The notes: generated by a model not told the origin, from the sequence alone. A DNA stretch of 64,000 nt from Streptomyces panaciradicis (GCF_023516615.1 NZ_JAMGBF010000003.1:103425-167424); one strand, 5' to 3'; positions 45,197 to 53,960 are shown, counted from the stretch's first letter. Translations and numbers: made by a program.

Positions 45197-46533
45197 CACC
45201 ACCCCTCCCCTGGGACGAGGGCACGACCACCACCGAACCGACGCTCGCGACGATTCTCGAGCCCGCGGTCGAGACGGTGATCAGCCCCCTGCCGTACGAG
45301 CCCGCGGTCGCCGACGGCGAGGACGCCCCACAGGGGCCACCCTCACCCGACGACGCGATCCGCACGGGTGGTGCGGGTGGGTACGGATCCGCCGAAGGCG
45401 AAGCCGAGGCGTACCCCGGCACCCAGCGAACCGTCGGCCTCCTGCTCGGCCTCGCCGCAGGCGACGCCGCCGGCTGGCCCGCCGCCCGCCACAGAGCCGC
45501 CCGCATGCCCGACTGGACCCGCCGCCTCACCCGCGAACTCGACACCTTCGCCGAGACCAACGCCACGACCACCCTCCCCGTCCCCCTCGCCCTCAACCAG
45601 CCCCCCGAGCCCCTCCACCTCGGCCCCTCCGACGACGCGGAATGGGCGGCCTTCACAGCGGAGGCCCTGCTGCGCGCCGGCGACGACACCGTCCTCGCCG
45701 ACCTCGGCCGGGAACGCCGTACGAGGGCCGCCATCGACCTCACCTGGAACGCCCTGGCGAGCGAGGTGGCCGCCGCGGCACAACGCGCCCCCGAGGTCGA
45801 GTCCGCCGTCCTGCCCCTGCGCGCCCGCATCTCCGTCCGCGCCGGCCTCGGCAACCTCGCCGCCGGCCTGCGCCCACCCGCCACCGGCCACGACAACCCC
45901 CACTACTTCGACGACGCGGCCTGCGTCAGGGCCTGCGTCCTCGCCGTCGCCCACCCCGGCGACCCCCGACTCGCCGCGGACCTGGCCGAGTTCGACGCCC
46001 GCTACACCCAGGACGGCGACGGGGTGCACGGCGCCCGCGCGATGGCGGCGGCCGTCTCCCTCGCCCTGACCGGCGCGGACGCGGGCACCTGCGTCTCGGC
46101 GGCCCTGGCCCAGCTCCCCGAGGGCAGCGAGATCGGCCGCAACGCCCGCCACGCCCTGAAGCTGGCCCACGACACCGAATCGGCCTTCGCCCTGGTCCCC
46201 CTCCTGGAGCACCAGATCGTCGACCACGTCTACAGCTACGGCATCGCGGCGGCCGAGACGGTCCCGGTGGCCCTGGCCCTGACCGTCGCCGCCCGGGGCC
46301 GTATCACCGAGGCCGTACCGGCCGCGGCCTGTCTGTCGCGGGTCGCCGACTCCGCCCCGGCCCTGGCGGGCGCCCTGACCGGCGCGCTGGGCGGCGGCGC
46401 GTCGATCCCCGCGAGCTGGCGGGACGCCTGCCGCACGCTCTCCGGCTGCGCGCTGCCCCGCCTCACCGGCACCGACCTGGTGGAACTCGCCGAACTCCTG
46501 GAAGCCGTACAACCGGCCCCGCCGGGTGGATGA
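45193..46533 (+). CDS. ADP-ribosylglycohydrolase family protein, paralogue 2 (altered metal motif)
   Basis: A 446-residue ARH-type protein with an N-terminal Thr/Pro/Glu-rich extension of about 75 residues before the fold begins at RTVGLLLGLAAGDAAGWP. The second motif reads GPSDDAEWAAF. The C-terminal motif, normally GRDADS/T, reads SRVADSAPALAGALTGALGGG, so the first metal-binding Asp is replaced by Val. Catalysis may be lost or altered. ATG at 45193 overlaps the previous stop (ATGA). Because the gene is intact and kept inside a tightly coupled operon, a structural or regulatory role alongside the active paralogues is plausible. Confidence 0.85.
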   Translation: MTPPLPWDEGTTTTEPTLATILEPAVETVISPLPYEPAVADGEDAPQGPPSPDDAIRTGGAGGYGSAEGEAEAYPGTQRTVGLLLGLAAGDAAGWPAARHRAARMPDWTRRLTRELDTFAETNATTTLPVPLALNQPPEPLHLGPSDDAEWAAFTAEALLRAGDDTVLADLGRERRTRAAIDLTWNALASEVAAAAQRAPEVESAVLPLRARISVRAGLGNLAAGLRPPATGHDNPHYFDDAACVRACVLAVAHPGDPRLAADLAEFDARYTQDGDGVHGARAMAAAVSLALTGADAGTCVSAALAQLPEGSEIGRNARHALKLAHDTESAFALVPLLEHQIVDHVYSYGIAAAETVPVALALTVAARGRITEAVPAAACLSRVADSAPALAGALTGALGGGASIPASWRDACRTLSGCALPRLTGTDLVELAELLEAVQPAPPGG

Positions 46534-47708
46534 TTCGGGTCATGACGCCCAAACACCCAGAAAAGAACCTAGAGGACAGCATCTCCGGAGCCCTGGTGGG
46601 CGCGGCGGTGGGCGACGCGTTGGGCGGCCCGGTCGAGGGCTACTCCCCCGCCCAGATCCTCGAACGCCACGGCGGCCGCGTCCACGGCGTCGTCGGCCCC
46701 TGGAACGGCGACGCCTGGCGCACGGCGCGCCCCCTGGCGCCGTACCACAAGGGCGACGGCCACGTCACCGACGACACCTTGATGACCCATGCCCTGGTAC
46801 GGGTCTACGCGACCGTCCGCGACCACCTGGACGCGTACGCCATCGCCGACCACCTGGTCCCGGACCTGATGACGAACCCGCGCTGGATCCCGGAGCTGGA
46901 GCAGGAGGCCCTTCCCCTGCACCGCCTCTTCCTCGCCGAGAAGTGGCTGGTGACCCGCCTCCACTACGCCCACGCGGACCCCCGCGAGGCCGGCGTCGGC
47001 AACATCGTCAACTGCGGCGCGGCGATGTACATGGCCCCGGTCGGACTGGTCAACGCGGCCGACCCGGCGCGCGCCTACGCCGAGGCGATCGACGTCGCGG
47101 GCGCCCACCAGTCGTCGTACGGCCGGGAGGCGGCGGGCGTGTTCGCGGCGGCGGTGGCGGCCGCCTGCGCCCCGGACGCGACCGCGGACTCGGTCGTCGC
47201 CGCGGCCCTCGCCCTGGCGAAGGACGGCACCCGCGCGGCGATCGAGCAGGTCTGCGAAGTGGCGTCCCGCCACACGGACTTCGAGTCCGCCCTGGTCCCC
47301 CTCCGGGAGGCGGTCACCCCGTACGACACCGTGGGCCCCGACTACCGCCGGCCCTCCCTCGGCGCGCGCCGCCCCTCCCGTCTGCACGCCATCGAGGAAC
47401 TCCCCGTGGCGCTGGGCATGGTGCTGGTGTCGAGCGGCGACTACCGGCACGCGGTCCTCGGTGCCGTCAACTACGGCCGCGACTGCGACTCCATCGCGAC
47501 GATGGCGGGCGCGCTGACCGGCGCCCTGGGCTCGCCGGTGCCTCAGGACTGGTCGAAGACGGTGGCCGAGGCGAGCCGCCTGGACCTGTGGGAGCCGGCC
47601 GCCACCCTCACTGACGTCACCCGGGAGATCTTCGAACGGGACGTGCGCCGCCGCCGGGCCCACGAGTCGGCGTTCACCGAGATCGGGGGCCTGAGATGCT
47701 CCGACTGA
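46530..47708 (+). CDS. ADP-ribosylglycohydrolase family protein, paralogue 3
   Basis: A 392-residue ARH-type protein with intact motifs: GALVGAAVGDALGGPVEGY, DGHVTDDTLMTHALVRVY and NYGRDCDSIATMAGALTGALG. An insertion between motifs 1 and 2 (PWNGDAWRTARPLAPYHKG) and a longer middle region with NIVNCGAAMYMAPVGLVNAADP distinguish it from paralogue 1; this subtype is common in Actinobacteria. Start ATG 46530 forms an ATGA overlap with the previous stop; ATG 46542 in the same frame is an alternative. Its end overlaps the next gene by 13 bases. Confidence 0.9.
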   Translation: MIRVMTPKHPEKNLEDSISGALVGAAVGDALGGPVEGYSPAQILERHGGRVHGVVGPWNGDAWRTARPLAPYHKGDGHVTDDTLMTHALVRVYATVRDHLDAYAIADHLVPDLMTNPRWIPELEQEALPLHRLFLAEKWLVTRLHYAHADPREAGVGNIVNCGAAMYMAPVGLVNAADPARAYAEAIDVAGAHQSSYGREAAGVFAAAVAAACAPDATADSVVAAALALAKDGTRAAIEQVCEVASRHTDFESALVPLREAVTPYDTVGPDYRRPSLGARRPSRLHAIEELPVALGMVLVSSGDYRHAVLGAVNYGRDCDSIATMAGALTGALGSPVPQDWSKTVAEASRLDLWEPAATLTDVTREIFERDVRRRRAHESAFTEIGGLRCSD

Positions 47709-49057
47709 CCTGGGTCCAGCCGGAGGACCTGCTCGGCCACGAACTGCGCCAGGCACGGCTGGACGGCCGGGAGCCCGCGGCGATCGCGGCGCGGTGGCGG
47801 GCGGCGGGCGCCCCGGACGCCCCGACCTCGGCGGGCGCGTCGGCCGGCCGGCCCTCGCGCTACCTGCGGCAACTCGCGGAGGACCTGCTCGACGAACTCG
47901 CCGATCTGCCGGACCGGTTGGCGGACTCCGAGCCGACGGACCTCGCGCGGATCAAGGCGCTGTGCCCGCACTGGCCGGCGCCGGTGAGCGACCTGACCCC
48001 GACACCGGCCGGCCTGGAAGCCGCCTGGCTGGGACGCGCGGTCGGCTGCCTCCTGGGCAAGCCCGTGGAGAAGCTCCCCCTCGAAGCCGTCCGCGCGCTG
48101 GCCCGGTCCACCGGCAACTGGCCGCTCGGCACCTACTTCACGGCCAAGGGCGTCCCCGAGGACCTTCTGCGCGCCCACCCCTGGAACCGCCGCTCCGCCC
48201 CCACCTCACTCGCCGAGAACATCGACGGCATGCCGGAGGACGACGACCTCAACTACCCGCTTCTCAACCTGCTGTTGCTGCAACGCCACGGCCGCCGCTT
48301 CACCCTCGACGACGTGGCACGGCTCTGGCTCGACGAGCTCCCGGCCGGCCGCACCTTCACGGCCGAGCGCATCGCCTACCGGAACCTCCTCAGCGGCGTC
48401 GAACCCCCGCACACCGCCCGCCACCGCAACCCCTTCCGGGAATGGATCGGCGCCCTCATCCGCGCCGACGTCCACGGCTGGACCAACCCCGGCGACCCGG
48501 CCGCCGCGGCGGAACAGGCCCACACCGACGCCACCCTCACCCACACCGCCAACGGCGTCTACGCGGCCATGTTCACGGCCGCCACCATCGCGTGCGCGGC
48601 GACCGGCACCCACGACGTCCACGCCTGCCTGCGCACCGGCCTCACCGTCATCCCACCCCGCTCACGGCTGTCCGAGGCGATCCGTCACGCCGTGCGACTC
48701 GCCCACGAACACGCCGACTTCGACACGATCGTGGACGAACTCCACGCCACCTACGGCGCCACCCACCACTGGGTCCACGCCATCCCCAACACCGCCCTGA
48801 TCGCCGCCGCCCTCACCCACGCCGACGGCGACTTCACCGGCTCCGTCTCCCGCGCGGTGGGCGGCGGCTGGGACACCGACAGCAACGGCGCCACCACCGG
48901 CGGCATCGCCGCCCTCCTCGCCGGCACCCCCACCGCGCTCCCCCACCACTGGACGGCCCCGCTGAAGAACCGGCTGGCCACCTCCGTCGGCGACTTCCAC
49001 GGCATCGGCTTCGACACCCTGGCCCACCTGACCCACCGGGAGGCATCCCGCCCATGA
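47696..49057 (+). CDS. ADP-ribosylglycohydrolase family protein, paralogue 4
   Basis: A 453-residue ARH-type protein of a different subtype. After an N-terminal helical region of about 100 residues, motif 1 reads AAWLGRAVGCLLGKPVEKL, with Cys where others have Asp. Motif 2 is GMPEDDDLNYPLLNLLLLQRHG and motif 3 is GGGWDTDSNGATTGGIAALLAG. The DDD and DTDS residues that hold metals are intact, so activity is likely, but the subtype may accept another riboside. It overlaps paralogue 3 by 13 bases and the ribokinase gene by 4. Confidence 0.88.
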   Translation: MLRLTWVQPEDLLGHELRQARLDGREPAAIAARWRAAGAPDAPTSAGASAGRPSRYLRQLAEDLLDELADLPDRLADSEPTDLARIKALCPHWPAPVSDLTPTPAGLEAAWLGRAVGCLLGKPVEKLPLEAVRALARSTGNWPLGTYFTAKGVPEDLLRAHPWNRRSAPTSLAENIDGMPEDDDLNYPLLNLLLLQRHGRRFTLDDVARLWLDELPAGRTFTAERIAYRNLLSGVEPPHTARHRNPFREWIGALIRADVHGWTNPGDPAAAAEQAHTDATLTHTANGVYAAMFTAATIACAATGTHDVHACLRTGLTVIPPRSRLSEAIRHAVRLAHEHADFDTIVDELHATYGATHHWVHAIPNTALIAAALTHADGDFTGSVSRAVGGGWDTDSNGATTGGIAALLAGTPTALPHHWTAPLKNRLATSVGDFHGIGFDTLAHLTHREASRP

Positions 49058-49947
49058 CCCACATCGTCGTGCTGGGCAGCATGAACATGGACCTCGTCAC
49101 CTACGTCGAGAAGGCGCCGCAGCGCGGAGAGACCGTGACGGGACGGGAGTTCCGCACGATCCCCGGCGGCAAGGGCGCCAACCAGGCCATCGCCGCGGCC
49201 CACGCGGGCGCCACCGTCTCGATGATCGGCGCCGTCGGCACCGACCCGTACGGCCCCCGCCTGCGCGCCACCCTCGAAGGCTCGGGCGTCGACACCGATC
49301 TGCTGCGCACCATCGAGGGCCCCTCCGGCACGGCCCACATCGTCGTGGACGACGAGGGTGGCAACGCCATCGTCGTGATCCCCGGAGCGAACGGCACCGT
49401 CGACCACCTCGGCCCCGGCGACGAGGCCCTGATCGCCTCCGCCGACACCCTGCTCCTCCAGCTGGAGATCCCGATGCCGGCGGTCGTCGCGGGCGCGCGG
49501 GCCGCCCGTGCCCACGGCGTCCGCACCGTCCTCACCCCCGCCCCCGCCCAGCCCCTGCCGGCCGAACTCCTCGCCGCCGTCGACCTGTTGGTGCCCAACG
49601 AGTACGAGGCGATCACCCTCACCGGCCGGACCGACGCCGTCGAGGCGGCCATCGCCCTGCTGGACAGCGTCCCGGCGGTGGTCGTCACGCTCGGCGCGGC
49701 GGGCAGCCTGTACGTCGCGCGCGGCGCCGAACCGCTCGCCGTCCCCGCCCCGCAGGTGACCGCCGTGGACTCCACCGGCGCGGGCGACACCTTCGTCGGC
49801 GCGCTCACCACGGCCCTCGGCGAGGAGCGGCCGATCCGCGAGGCCCTGCGGTGGGCAGCAGCAGCCGCGGCCCTCTCCGTCCAGCGGCCGGGCGCCTCCG
49901 CGTCGATGCCGTACCGCTCAGAGATCGAGGCCCGGTACCCGTCATGA
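49054..49947 (+). CDS. rbsK: Ribokinase (PfkB family)
   Basis: A 297-residue sugar kinase. The N-terminal GSMNMDLVTYVEKAPQRGETV and GGKGANQAIAAAHAGATVSMIGAVGTDPYG are typical of ribokinase, and the C-terminal STGAGDTFVGAL contains the catalytic Asp and anion hole. It phosphorylates ribose or a related sugar at O5. No rbsABCD transporter is present, so the sugar is probably generated inside the cell, most simply by the four glycohydrolases encoded upstream. It overlaps both neighbours by 4 bases (ATGA). Confidence 0.92.
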   Translation: MTHIVVLGSMNMDLVTYVEKAPQRGETVTGREFRTIPGGKGANQAIAAAHAGATVSMIGAVGTDPYGPRLRATLEGSGVDTDLLRTIEGPSGTAHIVVDDEGGNAIVVIPGANGTVDHLGPGDEALIASADTLLLQLEIPMPAVVAGARAARAHGVRTVLTPAPAQPLPAELLAAVDLLVPNEYEAITLTGRTDAVEAAIALLDSVPAVVVTLGAAGSLYVARGAEPLAVPAPQVTAVDSTGAGDTFVGALTTALGEERPIREALRWAAAAAALSVQRPGASASMPYRSEIEARYPS

Positions 49948-51152
49948 CCACAGCCCCCGCCCCCCGCACCGCACCGCTCACCGGTCTGCGCGTCCTCGAC
50001 CTCGCCACCCTCTTCGCCGGTCCCCTCGCCGCCACCATGCTCGGCGACTTCGGCGCGGAGGTGATCAAGGTCGAGCACCCCGGGAAACCCGACCCGTCAC
50101 GCGGGCACGGCCCGTCGAAGGACGGCATCGGCCTGTGGTGGAAGATCCTCGGCCGCAACAAGCGCACGATCACCCTCGACCTGTCCAAGAGGGGCGGCCG
50201 CGCCACACTGCTGCGGCTCGCGGCCGAGGCCGACGTACTGATCGAGAACTTCCGCCCCGGCACCCTGGAGAAGTGGGACCTCGGCTGGCCGGAGCTCTCC
50301 GCCGTCAACCCGCGTCTGGTCCTCACCCGCGTCACCGGCTTCGGCCAGTTCGGGCCCTACGCCCACCGTCCCGGCTTCGGCACCCTCGCCGAGGCGATGA
50401 GCGGCTTCGCCGCAATCACCGGCGAGCCCGACGCCCCGCCGACGCTGCCGCCCTTCGGCCTCGCCGACAACATCGCGGGTCTGGCGACGGCGTACGCCGT
50501 CATGACGGCCCTCGCCGCCCGCGAACGCACCGGCGAGGGCCAGGTCGTCGACATGGCGATCATCGAACCGATCCTCACCGTGCTCGGCCCCCAGCCGACC
50601 TGGTACGACCAGCTCGGCTACGTCCAGCGGCGCACCGGCAACCGCTCCGCCAACAACGCCCCGCGCAACGCCTACCGCACGGCCGACGGCACCTGGGTCG
50701 CCGTCTCCACCTCGGCCCAGTCGATCGCGGAACGGCTGATGACACTGGTCGGCAGGCCCGACCTGATCGACGAGCCGTGGTTCGCGACGGGCGCCGGCCG
50801 CGCAGCGCACGCCGACGTCCTCGACCAGGCGGTCGGCGCCTGGATCGCCGCCCGTACCCGCACCGAGGTGCTGGCGGCCTTCGAGAAGGCGGAGGCGGCG
50901 GTCGCCCCCATCCAGGACGTACGGGACGTGCTGACCGACCCGCAGTACCAGGCCCTCGACACCGTCACCACCCTGGACGACCCCGACCTGGGCCCGCTGC
51001 GCATGCAGAACGTCCTCTTCCGGCTCTCCCACACGCCCGGCGCGATCCGCTGGGCGGGCCGCGCGCACGGCGCCGACACGACGGAGGTCCTCACCGAACT
51101 GGGCCTGACGGCGGCCGAGTTGGCGGCCCTGCGCGAGGAGGGCGCGGTATGA
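49944..51152 (+). CDS. Family III CoA-transferase (CaiB/BaiF type)
   Basis: A 402-residue enzyme that moves CoA between organic acids. Typical blocks are GLRVLDLATLFAGPLAATMLGDFGAEVIKVEHP, NKRTITLDLSK, ADVLIENFRPGTLEKWDLGWPEL, TGFGQFGPYAHRPGFGTLAEAMSG and GQVVDMAIIEPIL. The catalytic Asp of the family should be in the GLADNIAGLATAYAVMTALAARERTG region or near it; I did not assign it. ATG at 49944 makes an ATGA overlap with rbsK. Paired with a CitE-like lyase, it could activate a C4-C6 dicarboxylate for cleavage. Confidence 0.9.
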   Translation: MTTAPAPRTAPLTGLRVLDLATLFAGPLAATMLGDFGAEVIKVEHPGKPDPSRGHGPSKDGIGLWWKILGRNKRTITLDLSKRGGRATLLRLAAEADVLIENFRPGTLEKWDLGWPELSAVNPRLVLTRVTGFGQFGPYAHRPGFGTLAEAMSGFAAITGEPDAPPTLPPFGLADNIAGLATAYAVMTALAARERTGEGQVVDMAIIEPILTVLGPQPTWYDQLGYVQRRTGNRSANNAPRNAYRTADGTWVAVSTSAQSIAERLMTLVGRPDLIDEPWFATGAGRAAHADVLDQAVGAWIAARTRTEVLAAFEKAEAAVAPIQDVRDVLTDPQYQALDTVTTLDDPDLGPLRMQNVLFRLSHTPGAIRWAGRAHGADTTEVLTELGLTAAELAALREEGAV

Positions 51153-51991
51153 CGCCACCGACCCCGCTGACCTGGCTGTACGTGCCGGGCGACCGGCCTG
51201 GCGTGGTCGCCAAGGCGCTGGTCTCCGGCGCCGACGTCGTCATCGTCGACCTGGAGGACGCGGTCGCCCCGGAACGCAAGGCCTACGCCCGGGAGGCCAC
51301 CGCCGACCTGCTGTCCTGCCGCCAGCCCGTCCCGGTCCACGTCCGCGTGAACGCCCTCGACGGCCCCCTCGCGGCCCGGGACCTGGAGGCGATCGCGCCG
51401 CTCCCCGGCCTCGCGGGTCTACGGCTGCCCAAGGTGACGTCCCCGGCCCAGGTGACCCGCATCGCCGCGGCCACCGCCCGCGCCTCGGTCTCCGGGGCGG
51501 CCCCCGGCCTGTACGCCCTGCTGGAGACGGCCCTGGGCGTGGAGCACGCCTACGCCATCGCCGCCGCCCACCCGTCCCTGCGCGGCATCTCCCTCGGCGA
51601 GTCGGATCTCCGCGCCGACCTCGGCGTACGCGAGGACGCGGGTCTCGACTGGTCCCGTTCCCGGGTGATCGTCGCGGCGCGGGCGGCACGACTGCCCCCG
51701 CCGCCCCAGTCGGTCCACCCCGACATCCGCGACCTGGAGGGCCTGGCCGCCTCGTGCACCCGCGGCCGCGGCCTCGGCTTCCTCGGCCGCGCCGCCATCC
51801 ACCCCCGCCAGCTCCCGATCATCGAACGCGCCTACCTCCCCACCCAGCGGGAGATCGAGGAGGCGGAGACGATCGTGAAGGCGGCGACCCGCGAGAAGGG
51901 CGCCCAGGCCCTCCCGGACGGCCGCTTCATCGACGCGGCGGTGGTGGCGGCGGCCCAGCGCACCCTTTCGCTGACCAGCCGAAACCGCTGA
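51149..51991 (+). CDS. CitE-like (HpcH/HpaI family) acyl-CoA lyase
   Basis: A 280-residue TIM-barrel enzyme of the CitE/malyl-CoA lyase group. Visible features are LYVPGDRPGVVAKALVSGADVVIVDLEDAV, VHVRVNALDGPLAARDLEAI, LRLPKVTSP, YALLETALGVEHAYAIAAAHP and LGESDLRADLG, which include the Arg, Glu and Asp of the Mg-CoA site. Stand-alone CitE-like proteins often cleave malyl-, citramalyl- or beta-methylmalyl-CoA. It is coupled to the CoA-transferase (ATGA), suggesting activation then cleavage of one substrate. It ends the operon, followed by a strong terminator. Confidence 0.9.
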   Translation: MTPPTPLTWLYVPGDRPGVVAKALVSGADVVIVDLEDAVAPERKAYAREATADLLSCRQPVPVHVRVNALDGPLAARDLEAIAPLPGLAGLRLPKVTSPAQVTRIAAATARASVSGAAPGLYALLETALGVEHAYAIAAAHPSLRGISLGESDLRADLGVREDAGLDWSRSRVIVAARAARLPPPPQSVHPDIRDLEGLAASCTRGRGLGFLGRAAIHPRQLPIIERAYLPTQREIEEAETIVKAATREKGAQALPDGRFIDAAVVAAAQRTLSLTSRNR

Positions 51992-52038
51992 GATTCGGTC
52001 CGCCCGCGGGCTTCCCCCGCCGCGACGGCGAGAACCAC

Positions 52039-52082
52039 GACGGCGGGTCCCGGCGGTGCCAAACCCACCGGGACCCGCCGTC
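52039..52082. terminator. Intrinsic terminator after the ARH operon
   Basis: GACGGCGGGTCCCGG pairs perfectly with CCGGGACCCGCCGTC (15 base pairs) around a 14-base loop. It lies between the converging lyase gene and lgt and can serve both. Confidence 0.88.
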
Positions 52083-52093
52083 GAACGAACAGC

Positions 52094-53077
52094 TCAGCTC
52101 TTCTTGGCCGACTCGGCGTCGTCCTTGACCTCGTCCTTGACCTCGTCCTTGACCTCGTCGGTCGCCTTGTCCTCGATCTCGACGTCGGCGTGGTCGCCGG
52201 AGGCACTCTCAACGCCGGAGGCCTCCTCACCGCCGGAGGCCTCGGGGGCGCCGTCGGTCACACCCGGCTCGACCACCGCTTCCCGCCCCGGCCGCTTCTT
52301 CGCCGAGACCACGATGTACGCCACCGCCAGCAGGAACACGATCCCCGCGGTCCAGTCGTTCAGCCGCAGCCCCAGGATGTGGTGCGCGTCGTCGACCCGC
52401 ATGTACTCGATCCAGGCCCGGCCCACGCAGTACGCGGCGACGTACAGGGCGAACGCCCGCCCGTGCCCCATGGTGAAGCGCTTGTCGGCCCAGATGACCA
52501 GCAGTGCCACGCCGATGCACCACAGGGACTCGTACAGGAAGGTGGGGTGGTAGTACCCGGGCACGCGGCCGTCCGTCGAGGACGTGATGTGCAGCGCCCA
52601 GGGGACGTGCGTCTCCTTGCCGTACAGCTCCTGGTTGAACCAGTTGCCCCAGCGGCCGCAGGCCTGCGCGAGGGCGATGCCGGGTGCGACCGCGTCGGCG
52701 TACGCGGGCATCGGGATGCCCCGCCGGCGGCAGCCGATCCAGGCGCCCAGCGCGCCGAGCGCGATCGCGCCCCAGATGCCGAGGCCGCCCTGCCACACCT
52801 TGAAGGCGTCCACCCAGTCGCGGCCCTGGCTGAAGTACAGCTCGTAGTCCGTGATCACGTGGTAGAGCCGGCCGCCGACGAGGCCGAAGGGCACCGCCCA
52901 GACAGCGATGTCGGCCACCGTCCCGGCCCGCCCGCCGCGGGCGATCCAGCGCTTGTTGCCGAGCCAGACCGCGACGAAGACGCCGATGATGATGCAGAAG
53001 GCATAGCCGCGCAGCGGAATGGGGCCGAGATACAGCACCCCGCGTGACGGGCTCGGAATGTAGGCAAGTTCTTCCAT
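52094..53077 (-). CDS. lgt: Prolipoprotein diacylglyceryl transferase
   Basis: A 327-residue membrane enzyme that transfers diacylglycerol to the lipobox cysteine of pre-lipoproteins. The Lgt signature GRWGNWFNQELYG and HPTFLYESLWCIG are present among about seven membrane segments. The C-terminal 60 residues are a hydrophilic, acidic tail rich in Glu, Asp and Lys that ends in three DEVK units, encoded by a 12-base tandem repeat; such tails vary between Streptomyces. The ATG at 53077 is preferred to 53113 because MEELAYIPSPSRGVLYLGPIPLRGYA is the family start. It neighbours trpA as in many actinobacteria. Confidence 0.96.
   Translation of the reverse strand: MEELAYIPSPSRGVLYLGPIPLRGYAFCIIIGVFVAVWLGNKRWIARGGRAGTVADIAVWAVPFGLVGGRLYHVITDYELYFSQGRDWVDAFKVWQGGLGIWGAIALGALGAWIGCRRRGIPMPAYADAVAPGIALAQACGRWGNWFNQELYGKETHVPWALHITSSTDGRVPGYYHPTFLYESLWCIGVALLVIWADKRFTMGHGRAFALYVAAYCVGRAWIEYMRVDDAHHILGLRLNDWTAGIVFLLAVAYIVVSAKKRPGREAVVEPGVTDGAPEASGGEEASGVESASGDHADVEIEDKATDEVKDEVKDEVKDDAESAKKS
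52121..52156. repeat. Tandem 12-base repeat in the lgt tail
   Basis: Three perfect copies of GTCCTTGACCTC (plus-strand view), encoding repeated DEVK residues at the C-terminus of Lgt. The unit is in frame, so slippage would change tail length without a frameshift. Confidence 0.9.
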
Positions 53078-53170
53078 GGCAGGGTCGACGCTACCGTGCC
53101 GGACCGGGCCCACGGCAGGCAGCCCGGCTACGGGTCCATAACGGGCGGGTGTGAATGCGCCCGCCGCGCC

Positions 53171-53947
53171 TTACCCCTTGTCGGCCTGCTGCACCAGCTG
53201 CTTCAGCTTCGCGGGGGTCATCGACTGGTCCTGGTAGATGTTCTTGCCGTTCAGCAGCACGGTCGGGGTGCCGGTGAAACCGCTCGACTTGAACGCGGCG
53301 TTCGACTTGTCCACCCAGCCGTCGTGCGTGCCCTTGTCGACGCAGGCACGGAAGGCCGTCGTGTCGAGCCCGCCCACCTTGCCGGCCAGCGCGATGAGCT
53401 TGGTGTTGTCGCTGAAGGCGTCGTTGGTCTCCTCGGGCTGGTTGTCGTAGAGCACGTCGTGGTAGTCGCGGAACCTGCCCGCGTCCTGGGCGCAGGCCGC
53501 GGCGTTGCCCGCGCGCAGGGAGCCGGTGCCGCCGAGGTTGCCGTCGATGAGCCTGACCAGGTGGTACTCGATCCTGAGCTGTCCGGAGTCGGCCAGTTCG
53601 TGGAGCGTGGGGCGGTACGCCGCCTCGAAGGCCTTGCAGGCCGGGCAGCGGAAGTCCTCCCAGACGGTGAGCGTGGACTTGGCGCCGTCCTTGCCGACCG
53701 GGACCGCCAGGCCGTCCTTGCCCTGGGCCCCCGACGGTGCGGTGGCCGGGCCGGAACTCTTGGAGCCCTTGTCCTTGCCGGCGTTCGCGGCGGCCACGCC
53801 GATCACCGCCGCGAGCCCGAGCACGCAGACCACGCTCGCGCCGACGATCAGGGCCCGCCGCCGCTTCTCGGCGGTCTTCTGCTTCTCGCGCTCGGCCGCC
53901 AGCCGCTCCCGGGCGGTGCGCTTTCCCTCATGGTTCTTCTCGCTCAC
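53171..53947 (-). CDS. Membrane-anchored DsbA/thioredoxin-like protein
   Basis: A 258-residue thiol-disulfide protein. A basic, helical N-terminal segment (KRTARERLAAEREKQKTAEKRRR) precedes one membrane anchor (residues about 32-54) and a Gly/Ser linker. The extracytoplasmic thioredoxin fold has CPAC at 101-104 in WEDFRCPACKAFE and the cis-Pro loop in GFTGTPTVLLNGK. It probably oxidises or isomerises disulfides in exported proteins. Two further cysteines (in NAAACAQDAG and FRACVDKG) may form a structural disulfide. GTG at 53947 was chosen as the start; its ribosome-binding site is weak. Confidence 0.88.
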   Translation of the reverse strand: MSEKNHEGKRTARERLAAEREKQKTAEKRRRALIVGASVVCVLGLAAVIGVAAANAGKDKGSKSSGPATAPSGAQGKDGLAVPVGKDGAKSTLTVWEDFRCPACKAFEAAYRPTLHELADSGQLRIEYHLVRLIDGNLGGTGSLRAGNAAACAQDAGRFRDYHDVLYDNQPEETNDAFSDNTKLIALAGKVGGLDTTAFRACVDKGTHDGWVDKSNAAFKSSGFTGTPTVLLNGKNIYQDQSMTPAKLKQLVQQADKG

Positions 53948-53960
53948 ACCCAGGGAACGA

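Noticed and set aside
52121..52156. Three short tandem repeats considered as a CRISPR remnant
   Set aside because: No spacers, unit too short, in frame inside lgt, and no cas genes.
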